NCBI GenBank assembly: GCA_031399065.1
Contig: JANNOM010000113.1
Coordinates: 1 to 64,000, forward strand
DNA length: 64,000 nt
From: JADCRZ01 sp031399065
GTDB taxonomy: Bacteria > Bacteroidota > Bacteroidia > Chitinophagales > Chitinophagaceae
Direction of reading: 5' to 3'
The stretch's first letter is position 1; every line of letters begins with the position of its first letter. The notes beneath the pieces are model-generated. The model saw only the letters and a program-made list of their open reading frames with translations. It was not told the DNA's origin and did no database searches. Both the position numbers and the translations under genes were made by a program. Below, in pieces: positions 46,618 to 54,891 of this stretch.

Positions 46618-49409
46618 TGATCATATCCATACGCCATATATTAGCTGGATTATTTTTCTTTCATCTAATGATGCCGATGAGTGCGGCAACCTATTATTTC
46701 TCATCCACGCAGGGAAATGATAACAGGAGCATCCAGGAAGCACAGAATCCTTCCACACCCTGGCAGTCGCTCGAAAAGCTGAATAGCCAGCTGTCATCAT
46801 TGAACCCGGGCGATTCCGTTTTATTTAAATGTGGGGAAACGTTTTATGGCAGTATCGTTTTCTCCAAATTACTCAATGGAGGTAATCCCGTTATCCTGTC
46901 GGCTTACGGTGAAGGAAATAAACCAGTCATAAGCGGGTTTACCAATCCAGGCGGTTGGGTACAGCAGGGGGCTCATATTCTAAAAACGAATGGGTATTCT
47001 GGGAATACCATACCAAACATATTGCTTGTAAATGATATTCCCTGTCCGATAGGCCGCTTCCCGAACCGTTCTTCGTCTAATGGAGGTTATCTGACGATCG
47101 AAGGGTTTTCCGGTAATACATCTATCACTGGTAATACCATTGCCACCCAGCCGGACTGGTCGGGCGGCGACATCGTGATCCGTAAAAACCGCTGGGTAAT
47201 CGACCGGAACGCTATCCTTAGCCAGGTGGGAAATACGATAAACTATCTTTCCGAAACATCTTACGCCCCATCCATCAAATTTGGTTATTTCATACAGAAT
47301 CATCCTTCATCACTGGATGCCGCCGGGGAATGGTACTATAACGAAAACCTCAACGAGTTGGGTGTTTACCTGTCATCCGTTAACGCAAATACGGACATAA
47401 AAGTAAGTACCGTAAAGAACCTGGTTACCATAACCGAAAGTAACGCCATTGTTCTGACAGGGCTTCAGTTTATAGGTGCCAACGAGACTTGTTTGCAGGT
47501 GCAGGATTCCAGGGATATCAGGATTACCAACTGCGAATTCTTTTTCTCTGGTGTTAATGCCATAAATGCCACAAATACCCGCTTACTAACTGTCGAACAT
47601 TTACTTATTAACTACACGAATAATAATGCTTGTCAACTTACTAACTGTAGTCAAGTTTCAATAAGGAAAAATACGATTAAAAATACAGGCACACTACCAG
47701 GTATGGGCAAAGGAGACAGCGGCTCGTATGAGGCATTGCTGATGTCGGGAGACAACTACCTGGTAGAATGGAACACTATCGACAGCACGGGGTATATACC
47801 GGTAACGTTCCGGGGAGATTCCATACGGATAAAGAATAACCTGATCGACCATTTTTGCCTGGTTAAAGATGATGGCGGAGGTATTTATACCTGGAATAAT
47901 ACTGCCAATGCGCCGGTTTATACGTACAGGGAAATTACCGGTAATATTATTTTGAACGGAGCGGGTGCAGGCGATGGTACAGATGATCCGGCAAGAGATG
48001 TCGCACATGGAATATATATAGATGATAATTCAAACCATGTAAAAATAACAGCCAATACGGTGGCTCACTGTAAAGGATATGGTTTATTCCTGCATAATTC
48101 AAAAGATGTTTCCGTAACGGGAAATACGCTATTTGACAATAGCATTCAATTGGTGGCAGAACACGATAACATAGCGCCTCATGCTCCTGTCAGGAACATC
48201 GTTATTTCGGGAAACATCCTTTTTTCCAGGCATCCTGATCAGGTGGTAGCTGCCTATAAGACCATTAAAGACGATATTGGTTTATTTGGAAATTTTTCAG
48301 ATAATTATTATTGCCGGCCCATAAACGAGGGATTATCTATCCAGGCGTCTTTCCATCGTAACAACTCAGGGTTTCACACTTTTTTAGATGTTGACGGATG
48401 GAAATCCATTTATGGTAAAGACAACAACTCCCAGAAATCCCCGGTACAGTTTCCTTCTTACAAAGTATTACCGCTAACCGGAAAAAATCTTTATGATAAT
48501 GGTTCGTTTAATGCTAACATTAGTGGTTTATACGCTTATGCTGCCGCAGGAAACTGTAGAACAACATGGGTAAGTTCCGCTGGGCTTGACGGGGGGGCGT
48601 TAAGTATTTCTTTTACATCCATCACCGGAAATAGTAGTCCTGCTTCCCTCGTCATAGGAACGGCGGCCGTTTATGCCGGCAAAAGCTACCTGTTGACATT
48701 TACCATGAAAGGAGGCAGCGAAAATAAGAACATAGATATTTTCTTAAGAAAGAGCCTGGCTCCATATCAGGACCTGACATCCAGGGAAAAAGGCATTCTT
48801 AAAAATAACCGGACGGAAAATACATTCCTGTTGCAACCGTTAACAAGCGAAGAGAACGCGAGCATCGTATTCGACATACCGGAACAGGAAAACCCGCTAT
48901 ACATTGATAATATCCATTTACAGGAAGTAACAGCAACCAAAACAAACCCGGACGAATTCATCCGCTTTCACCACAATGGGAACAGTTTTTCAACCAACCA
49001 TCTGTTACCGGCACAATACATAGATGCAAAAAAAATCGTGTACAACGGACAATTATCATTAGCCCCCTTTTCTTCAGCGGTTTTAATGAAGCAGCCTTTA
49101 TTGGATGCTTTGACGTTAGGAATCCCCCGTTCCAATGAAAGAAAGGAAGAAAAAGAAACAGATAAAAATGATCTGCTGAAGATAAGACCGGTGCCTGTTC
49201 ATGACCTGCTGCAGGTTTTCATCGGGGCCGGAATTTTTGATCCTTCTTCTCATCTGCTATTGCAAACATCCAATGGCCAGGTTGTCCGTAAAATTCGTTC
49301 TTCTTTTAAAAATATGTCTATCGATGTCAGTTCACTGAGTAATGGCCATTACATTATCTCTTACTCAGGAAAAGGCAGGAAGGTTACGCGAAAATTTCTT
49401 AAACAATAA
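46617..49409 (+). CDS. T9SS-exported right-handed beta-helix protein
   Basis: A 930-residue secreted protein. A signal peptide (1-23) precedes ATYYFSSTQGND, the usual beginning of pectate-lyase-like beta-helix proteins. The repeated NXXXNTI/ISGN coils (VEWNTIDSTGYIPVTFRGDSI, HVKITANTVAHCKGYG, DVSVTGNTLFDNS; each a separate coil) cover about 230-520. A carbohydrate-binding-like sandwich follows at about 625-780. The C-terminal 75 residues (RPVPVHDLLQVF to KVTRKFLKQ) match a type IX secretion sorting domain. It may cut, epimerise or anchor the exopolysaccharide outside the cell. No catalytic residues can be assigned safely. Confidence 0.85.
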   Translation: MIISIRHILAGLFFFHLMMPMSAATYYFSSTQGNDNRSIQEAQNPSTPWQSLEKLNSQLSSLNPGDSVLFKCGETFYGSIVFSKLLNGGNPVILSAYGEGNKPVISGFTNPGGWVQQGAHILKTNGYSGNTIPNILLVNDIPCPIGRFPNRSSSNGGYLTIEGFSGNTSITGNTIATQPDWSGGDIVIRKNRWVIDRNAILSQVGNTINYLSETSYAPSIKFGYFIQNHPSSLDAAGEWYYNENLNELGVYLSSVNANTDIKVSTVKNLVTITESNAIVLTGLQFIGANETCLQVQDSRDIRITNCEFFFSGVNAINATNTRLLTVEHLLINYTNNNACQLTNCSQVSIRKNTIKNTGTLPGMGKGDSGSYEALLMSGDNYLVEWNTIDSTGYIPVTFRGDSIRIKNNLIDHFCLVKDDGGGIYTWNNTANAPVYTYREITGNIILNGAGAGDGTDDPARDVAHGIYIDDNSNHVKITANTVAHCKGYGLFLHNSKDVSVTGNTLFDNSIQLVAEHDNIAPHAPVRNIVISGNILFSRHPDQVVAAYKTIKDDIGLFGNFSDNYYCRPINEGLSIQASFHRNNSGFHTFLDVDGWKSIYGKDNNSQKSPVQFPSYKVLPLTGKNLYDNGSFNANISGLYAYAAAGNCRTTWVSSAGLDGGALSISFTSITGNSSPASLVIGTAAVYAGKSYLLTFTMKGGSENKNIDIFLRKSLAPYQDLTSREKGILKNNRTENTFLLQPLTSEENASIVFDIPEQENPLYIDNIHLQEVTATKTNPDEFIRFHHNGNSFSTNHLLPAQYIDAKKIVYNGQLSLAPFSSAVLMKQPLLDALTLGIPRSNERKEEKETDKNDLLKIRPVPVHDLLQVFIGAGIFDPSSHLLLQTSNGQVVRKIRSSFKNMSIDVSSLSNGHYIISYSGKGRKVTRKFLKQ

Positions 49410-49429
49410 CTTAATCAAAAAAACTAAAC

Positions 49430-50413
49430 ATGAAAACTATCTGTTTATTTATGGCAGTACATCTAAGCCTGCTGGTAAGCGTTTCGTCATTTTCCCAGGA
49501 AAAGAGAGACGCGCCCGTTTCCGTTCTCACTGATTCATTTAAGCTAAAAAAAGAATCCAGGTTCCTGTTCAATGTTCATGGCGGATACAATGTGGGATTG
49601 GGTTCCACGTTTAAATTCTATCCGGACGATATTACCAATATCTCTGTAGAAATTATCGATAATAATTCTTCCGTAAAGAACGTGACGTCCAAATCATCCT
49701 CAAAAGGATTGGGCGACGGGTTTAGGTACGGAGCCGGCTTGTCTTATATATTGAATGATTTTATCAATATAGGTCTGGACGTTGACTATTTTAAAAGTAC
49801 CATCAGAAAAGTAAAGGACTCCTCTTATCGTGAAGTTAACTCCGCTGCTTCTTCAGATTATACTTACAAAGACAGGACTACCATTTCTTATGATGCCGAC
49901 CTGCTTACCATTACACCTTCCATTACCTTCAAGGCGATTTCAAGACCCAAATTTTTTATCTACAATAAAATCGGTGCTATCGTCACGATTCGTCCAAACA
50001 GTTTACAACGCGAGCGGCAGGATATAAGTTCCAGGAATGGATGGATGGGATTTTTCAAGGACTCCACCGCTTACAGCGAGAAGAAATATGACTGGGGACT
50101 TAAAAACCCCGCGTTCGGATTTATGGGGTCGGTAGGCGCACAGGTGAAAGTAACAGAAGTGATACGGGCGTTTGCAGAAATTCAATTTTCCCATGTAATA
50201 TTTAAAGTGCGTTCCCGCACGTTAACGGATTTTGAAGTAGACGGAAAGGAAAAAATCAATACCCTCACGGAATCCGAGAGAAAAACACAATTTGAAAAAG
50301 AACTGACTAACAACGAATGGAATATGGATCCCAATAAACCATCCAGGCAGATCGCCCAGCGCTTCCCGGTAACTTATATCGGTTTACAGATAGGGGTCGC
50401 CTACCATTTTTAA
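49430..50413 (+). CDS. Outer-membrane beta-barrel protein, unknown role
   Basis: A 327-residue protein with a signal peptide (about 1-23, ending SSFSQ). Alternating polar/hydrophobic strands follow (FLFNVHGGYNVGLGSTFKF, GFRYGAGLSYILNDFINIG) and the C-terminus is typical of a barrel (TYIGLQIGVAYHF, final Phe). A loop region at about 85-145 is rich in Ser, Lys and Asp. It is 21 bases behind the beta-helix gene. No characterised family is recognised; a porin-like or assembly function for exported polysaccharide is inference from position. Confidence 0.75.
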   Translation: MKTICLFMAVHLSLLVSVSSFSQEKRDAPVSVLTDSFKLKKESRFLFNVHGGYNVGLGSTFKFYPDDITNISVEIIDNNSSVKNVTSKSSSKGLGDGFRYGAGLSYILNDFINIGLDVDYFKSTIRKVKDSSYREVNSAASSDYTYKDRTTISYDADLLTITPSITFKAISRPKFFIYNKIGAIVTIRPNSLQRERQDISSRNGWMGFFKDSTAYSEKKYDWGLKNPAFGFMGSVGAQVKVTEVIRAFAEIQFSHVIFKVRSRTLTDFEVDGKEKINTLTESERKTQFEKELTNNEWNMDPNKPSRQIAQRFPVTYIGLQIGVAYHF

Positions 50414-50441
50414 AACTATTTATCAACTTTATTACGCGAAT

Positions 50442-51218
50442 ATGAAACCAGGAAATTACCAGGAAAATAAAAGTCCCAAATACAGGTATGCGCTGGCATT
50501 GCTAGCACTGCTGCTTTTGGGAGGTTCCATCTACTATGCATTTTTAAAAGACGCGAACAGCGAAGAAGAAGGCGATACCACTGATGCTCCCGCCTATCCT
50601 GTGCGAACCAATACGGCGGCGGAAGCATTTACCGGGAACGAGAGTATCAATGAAATGCAGCAGCTAATCCTTAAAAAGGATGAACGGATTGTGGATCTCG
50701 TGAATCAACTGAACATGATGAAGGCCCAGGGCCTGAATCAGAAATCCGCTTCGCCGGCTATAATAGAAAAGCCCGGTGACGATCATATCATTATTCGTGA
50801 GAGAGATGCTCTGAAGCAGCAGCTTGAGGAGTCGGCGGGCAAGATTCCGGAGCTGAATGCTACTATCAGTAACCTGAAAAAAGAAAACGAGCAACTAACC
50901 CTGCAGATCAGTCAATCGCGCAGTGCGGTTACTGGTAATAACGAAGAAACTACAAAAGCCATCAAAAACAAGAATGAACAGCTGGAAACAAAACTTCAGG
51001 CTATGGATGCCGAGCTACGATTTATGAAAATCGACTGCAATCTTTCACGCGCCGATGTAAACCAGATCATCTCCAACTCAAGGCAGCGCCAGGCATTGCT
51101 TTCCGAAGCCTTGCAAACGCTCAACACATTGTCCAGATCGGAAGATGCTGAAGTCCGCAATAAGGCAAAAAAGAAGTTTTTACAGTTGGAAACGATTGCG
51201 AAGACGGTGAGAGATTAA
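50442..51218 (+). CDS. Single-pass membrane coiled-coil protein
   Basis: A 258-residue protein with a short basic N-terminus, one membrane helix (about 17-35, ALALLALLLLGGSIYYAFL) and then an acidic linker. Long heptad-rich segments extend over about 70-180 (LKQQLEESAGKIPEL, LKKENEQLTLQ, KNEQLETKLQAMDAELRFM), with a conserved-looking helical tail (CNLSRADVNQIISNSRQRQ). The MKP start and anchor-plus-coil plan recall TssO of Bacteroidota type VI secretion, but no other T6SS gene is present. It is the last gene before the operon terminator. Confidence 0.7.
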   Translation: MKPGNYQENKSPKYRYALALLALLLLGGSIYYAFLKDANSEEEGDTTDAPAYPVRTNTAAEAFTGNESINEMQQLILKKDERIVDLVNQLNMMKAQGLNQKSASPAIIEKPGDDHIIIRERDALKQQLEESAGKIPELNATISNLKKENEQLTLQISQSRSAVTGNNEETTKAIKNKNEQLETKLQAMDAELRFMKIDCNLSRADVNQIISNSRQRQALLSEALQTLNTLSRSEDAEVRNKAKKKFLQLETIAKTVRD

Positions 51219-51251
51219 ATGTTCCCAGCATATATAAGCTATTGCATCAAG

Positions 51252-51293
51252 CCCCTTGTAATCTTCATCTGGTTGCAGGGGTTCTTTTTTTTA
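51252..51293 (+). terminator. Rho-independent terminator of the exopolysaccharide operon
   Basis: CCCCT-(T)-GTAA pairs with TTGC-AGGGG (nine pairs with one bulged T) and is followed by TTCTTTTTTTT. It lies 34 bases after the coiled-coil gene and fixes the 3' end of the 18-kb polysaccharide unit. Confidence 0.7.
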
Positions 51294-51410
51294 TGAGGTC
51301 TATATTTAAACGCCGGTGGATTATACGGACATGTTCAGGTAGTTGATTGCTACCTCCCTGACTAAATTATTTTTAAACTCTGGTAAAAAATATATAGATT
51401 TGATTTACTT

Positions 51411-51428
51411 TGCTTAATCGAATAAGCA
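51411..51428. promoter_or_regulatory. LacI-type operator at the lacI start
   Basis: TGCTTAATCGAATAAGCA is an imperfect palindrome (16 of 18 positions symmetric) centred on CG, as expected for LacI-family operators. It ends 9 bases before the lacI start codon. A TTTG at 51399-51402 with TA at 51423 gives a possible promoter overlapped by the operator, which implies autorepression. Confidence 0.65.
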
Positions 51429-51437
51429 TTTAATAAA

Positions 51438-52448
51438 ATGGCTAAAAGAGTTTCTATAAAGGACATTTCTGATAAAGTGGGAGTTTCCACTGCATTGGTA
51501 TCTTACGTACTAAACGGGCATGAGAAGAAGATGCGGGTAAGTGCTTTAATTGCACAAAAGATCCGGGATACAGCGGAAGAACTTAACTACAAACCTAACC
51601 AAATAGCCCGAAGTTTAAGAAGAGGAAATACAAAAACGATAGGCTTGATTGTGGCAGATATAGCCAATCATTTTTTTGCTCAATTGGCACGCATAATTGA
51701 AAATGCCGCCGTAAAAAAAGGTTATACGGTTATATTTGGCAGCGCAGACGAGGATGAATATAAATCTGATACATTGATCAATACTTTTTTAGACCGCCAG
51801 GTTGATGGTTTCATTATAGTTCCATCCGAAGGTACAAGAGATCAGATAGCCTATCTCGTTAAATCAGGAGTTCCCATTGTATTGATAGATCGTTACTTTC
51901 CCGATTTAAACACTTGCTATGTTTGTTTGGATAATTTTCAGGCCAGTTTTGACGCTACCCGGCATTTAATAAATCAAGGCTGTAAGAATATAACCATGGT
52001 TGCTTACGAATCCACGCTAATCCACATGGCAGATAGGATAAGAGGGTATAAAGAAGCCATGCTATCCGATAATTTAAACGGGGATTCGGGGGTAATTGAG
52101 CTCCCTTACAGTTATTCAAAAAAGGAGTCTGAGTTGTATATTGAAGAAACCATTAAAGATTTTTCAAATTTGCATGCCCTGATTTTTGCTACCAACTCTT
52201 TAACCCTGGCAGGCATCAACTGTTTGAATAAACTGGGTATCAAAATACCGGATCAAATCAAAATTGTTGGTTTTGATGGCGGTGATGCGTTTGATTATTT
52301 TTATTCCCCTTTAACTTTTATAGAACAACCCCTTTTGGAATTAGGTACCCAATCAGTTAATATTTTAATCAGTTTGATGGAAGGTGTTAATGAAATTATT
52401 CAGTTAAACTTAAAACCGATTTTAAATGTCAGAAACTCAACCATGTAA
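51438..52448 (+). CDS. LacI-family transcriptional regulator
   Basis: A 336-residue regulator. The N-terminal helix-turn-helix and hinge are clear (VSIKDISDKVGVSTALVSYV, then YKPNQIARSLRRGNTKTIGL). The periplasmic-binding-like effector domain includes FFAQLARIIENAAVKKGYTV and VDGFIIVPSEG. It precedes a fucosidase and an L-fucose isomerase, so an L-fucose-related effector is likely. Near-identical palindromes in front of it and of the fucosidase fit autorepression plus repression of the catabolic genes. Confidence 0.93.
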   Translation: MAKRVSIKDISDKVGVSTALVSYVLNGHEKKMRVSALIAQKIRDTAEELNYKPNQIARSLRRGNTKTIGLIVADIANHFFAQLARIIENAAVKKGYTVIFGSADEDEYKSDTLINTFLDRQVDGFIIVPSEGTRDQIAYLVKSGVPIVLIDRYFPDLNTCYVCLDNFQASFDATRHLINQGCKNITMVAYESTLIHMADRIRGYKEAMLSDNLNGDSGVIELPYSYSKKESELYIEETIKDFSNLHALIFATNSLTLAGINCLNKLGIKIPDQIKIVGFDGGDAFDYFYSPLTFIEQPLLELGTQSVNILISLMEGVNEIIQLNLKPILNVRNSTM

Positions 52449-52464
52449 TATTTTTCAATTTTGC

Positions 52465-52476
52465 TTAATCGATTAA
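52465..52476. promoter_or_regulatory. Second LacI-type operator, upstream of the fucosidase gene
   Basis: TTAATCGATTAA is a perfect 12-base palindrome, preceded by TTTTGC as in the operator before lacI (TTTGCTTAATCGA in both). It lies 95 bases before the start of the fucosidase-like gene and just after the lacI stop. Confidence 0.7.
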
Positions 52477-52570
52477 ACTCTCAAATGACAGTCAAAGTTC
52501 ACATTTATTAGCACTCAATATCTAAGTCTAAGATGTATTCAAACATTAACAATGAAAACTCAAATAAGAA

Positions 52571-54682
52571 ATGCTGCTATTTAATAATGTAAAAAAAAAT
52601 ATCTCACTATCGTTAAAATTCGGGTTGGTATTTGCTTTCTGGGGCAACTGTACATCTATTTTAGCCCAATCACAGCTTAAGGTCAACGAGCCGCGACCCT
52701 CCAGGCAAGTACACCTGGACTTTCACACATCAGAACACCTTACCGGTATTGCCGAAAGGTTTGATAAAAACCAGTTTCAGTCAGCATTAAAAATGGGGCA
52801 TATTAATCAGATCAACATTTTCGCCAAATGCCACCATAGTTGGAGCTATTATCCCACCAAAGTGGGCACACCACATCCCAACCTGAAGATTGATTTATTG
52901 GGTGCACAAATGGAGGCCTGTCATGAGATGGGTGTAAAGGCCCCGGTATACTTTACCATTGGCTGGAGTGCAGCTGACGCGGAAGCACATCCGGAATGGT
53001 GTATCCGTAACAAAGACGGATCTATTGCTACGTTAAATTTTGATAATCCAAAGCCAAAGCCATCAGATATAAAACCAACATATTCCTGGAAATGCCTTGA
53101 TGCAAGTGCCGGTAGCCCTTATCATGAGTACGTTAAAAAGCAGGTAGAAGAAATTTGCAAACGCTATAAAGTACTAGATGGGTTTTGGTTTGATATTTAT
53201 AATATTGGCAGATTGAATTATAATCAAAATGCCAGGGCCCGCATGAAGAAAGAGGGTATAGATACTAATGATCCTAAAGCTGTAGAAAAAAGTCATGCCA
53301 TCGCTTTAAAAGCCCACATGAAAGAGTTAAGGGAACTGGTTGCACAATACCATCCCAAAGCTACCGTGTTTTTTAATTCCGCCACCCATATTCAGGGCAG
53401 GTCGCTGTTTACCGAAGGTTTACATAAAATGAACACCCATGCCGAACTCGAAGATCTTCCCACCACCTGGGGGGGGTACAATAAGTTGCCTTTAGAAGCA
53501 AAATACCATTTGCAGCAGGGCACACCGGTAGTGGCTATGAGTGGTAAGTTCCATGAAGCATGGGGAGAATTTGGAGGGTTTAAACATCCAGACGCTATTA
53601 AATATGAAGCTGCTTATATGATTGCTAACGGAGCATCCTGCAACTTTGGTGACCAATTGCACCCCTCAGGAGAGATGGATATAGAGACCTACCGAAATAT
53701 AGGCGAAGCATATGAATATATAGAAAAAATAGAGGCTTATGGTTTAGGCGGCATTCCTGTTTCCAAACTTGGGGTTTGGCTTACGCTGAACAATGCAGCC
53801 GACCATGGCATGGTAAACATGTTACTGGAATTGCATTATGATTTTATAGTGGCGGATGAAAATAATCTTGACAAATTAGAATTATTGGTTATCCCAAGCG
53901 GTAATTGCTTGAGTGAACAACAGGCCGGCAAAATAAACGCCTGGGTAAAAAATGGAGGCAAACTGTTGGTATTGGGAGAAGGCGCACTGGATAAACCGGG
54001 TAAAAAGTTTTTATTGGATATAGGGGCGGATTATATTAAAAAATCTGATTTTCAGTTTGATTATACGGTAATCAAGCGCCAAATTGGTAAAAATATAGTT
54101 ATTTCACCGTTTCTCAATTATGAAGCCGGTTTATTAGTCAAGCCTACTTCAGCCGAGGTTTTGGCAAATATAAGAGAACCTTATTTTAACCGTACCTACG
54201 CACGATATAACGGGCATCGGGAAACACCTTATAAACTAGAGGATTCTAAATATCCTTCTGTTATAAAAAATGGAGAAGTCGCTTTTATATCCCATCACCT
54301 GGATCGGCTGTATTTTAAGCATGGGGTAAGAATGCACCGTGAATTGGTTAAGAATGTGATTGATCTGCTTTATACTTCTCCTACCCTAAAAATAAACAAT
54401 TTGCCCAGCAGCGGCCGGGTAAGTCTGTTAAAACAAGAAAAAGAAAAAAGATATGTCGTTCATCTTTTGTATTCGCCTGCTTTACTACGGGGAGAAGTAC
54501 AGGTGATCGAAGATTTTGTTCCCATATCGGAGGTCGAAATTGAGGTAAGCCTAAGTGAAAACATAAAGAATGTTTATCAAATTCCGGATGGGAAAAAGGT
54601 AGCCTTTAGTAAAAACAGCAATGTGCTAAAAATAAAGGTTCCAACTTTTACCATGCACACCGGGATAGTGCTGGAGTATTAA
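52571..54682 (+). CDS. Secreted alpha-L-fucosidase-like glycoside hydrolase (GH151-like)
   Basis: A 703-residue exported enzyme with a signal peptide ending near SILAQSQ. The (beta/alpha)8 part starts HLDFHTSEHLTGIAERFD and contains INIFAKCHHSWSYYPTKVG, PVYFTIGWSAADAEAHPEW and DGFWFDIY. This is the pattern of the GHL6/GH151 group with a beta-galactosidase-trimerisation-like domain (about 400-560, IPSGNCLSEQQAGKINAWVK). GH151 members release alpha-L-fucose. The neighbouring fucose isomerase supports that. The catalytic residues are not assigned. Confidence 0.75.
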   Translation: MLLFNNVKKNISLSLKFGLVFAFWGNCTSILAQSQLKVNEPRPSRQVHLDFHTSEHLTGIAERFDKNQFQSALKMGHINQINIFAKCHHSWSYYPTKVGTPHPNLKIDLLGAQMEACHEMGVKAPVYFTIGWSAADAEAHPEWCIRNKDGSIATLNFDNPKPKPSDIKPTYSWKCLDASAGSPYHEYVKKQVEEICKRYKVLDGFWFDIYNIGRLNYNQNARARMKKEGIDTNDPKAVEKSHAIALKAHMKELRELVAQYHPKATVFFNSATHIQGRSLFTEGLHKMNTHAELEDLPTTWGGYNKLPLEAKYHLQQGTPVVAMSGKFHEAWGEFGGFKHPDAIKYEAAYMIANGASCNFGDQLHPSGEMDIETYRNIGEAYEYIEKIEAYGLGGIPVSKLGVWLTLNNAADHGMVNMLLELHYDFIVADENNLDKLELLVIPSGNCLSEQQAGKINAWVKNGGKLLVLGEGALDKPGKKFLLDIGADYIKKSDFQFDYTVIKRQIGKNIVISPFLNYEAGLLVKPTSAEVLANIREPYFNRTYARYNGHRETPYKLEDSKYPSVIKNGEVAFISHHLDRLYFKHGVRMHRELVKNVIDLLYTSPTLKINNLPSSGRVSLLKQEKEKRYVVHLLYSPALLRGEVQVIEDFVPISEVEIEVSLSENIKNVYQIPDGKKVAFSKNSNVLKIKVPTFTMHTGIVLEY

Positions 54683-54891
54683 ATCGGAGCGATTCCCGAT
54701 CTTAAAAAGTTATAAATTAAACAAATCAAGATAGGTCGCGTAAGCATTTACGTTTAAAGGAAAATCTGTAAAGTTTAAACAATCAGGTGGCCGGATAAAC
54801 TTAGAACTTGAGCATGCTAATGGAGATTTTAGGTTTATATCTTAAAGTGTAGTACAAAAAATAAATATTTAAACCAGCTCATTTATAGAAT

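Noticed and set aside
50442..51218. Type VI secretion TssO
   Set aside because: The anchor-plus-coiled-coil plan is similar, but no other type VI gene is present and the length is greater than usual.
54739..54752. Inverted repeat CGTAA-GCAT-TTACG between the fucosidase and fucI
   Set aside because: It is perfect but short, unlike the LacI operators, and has no other copy that I see; not enough to call a site.
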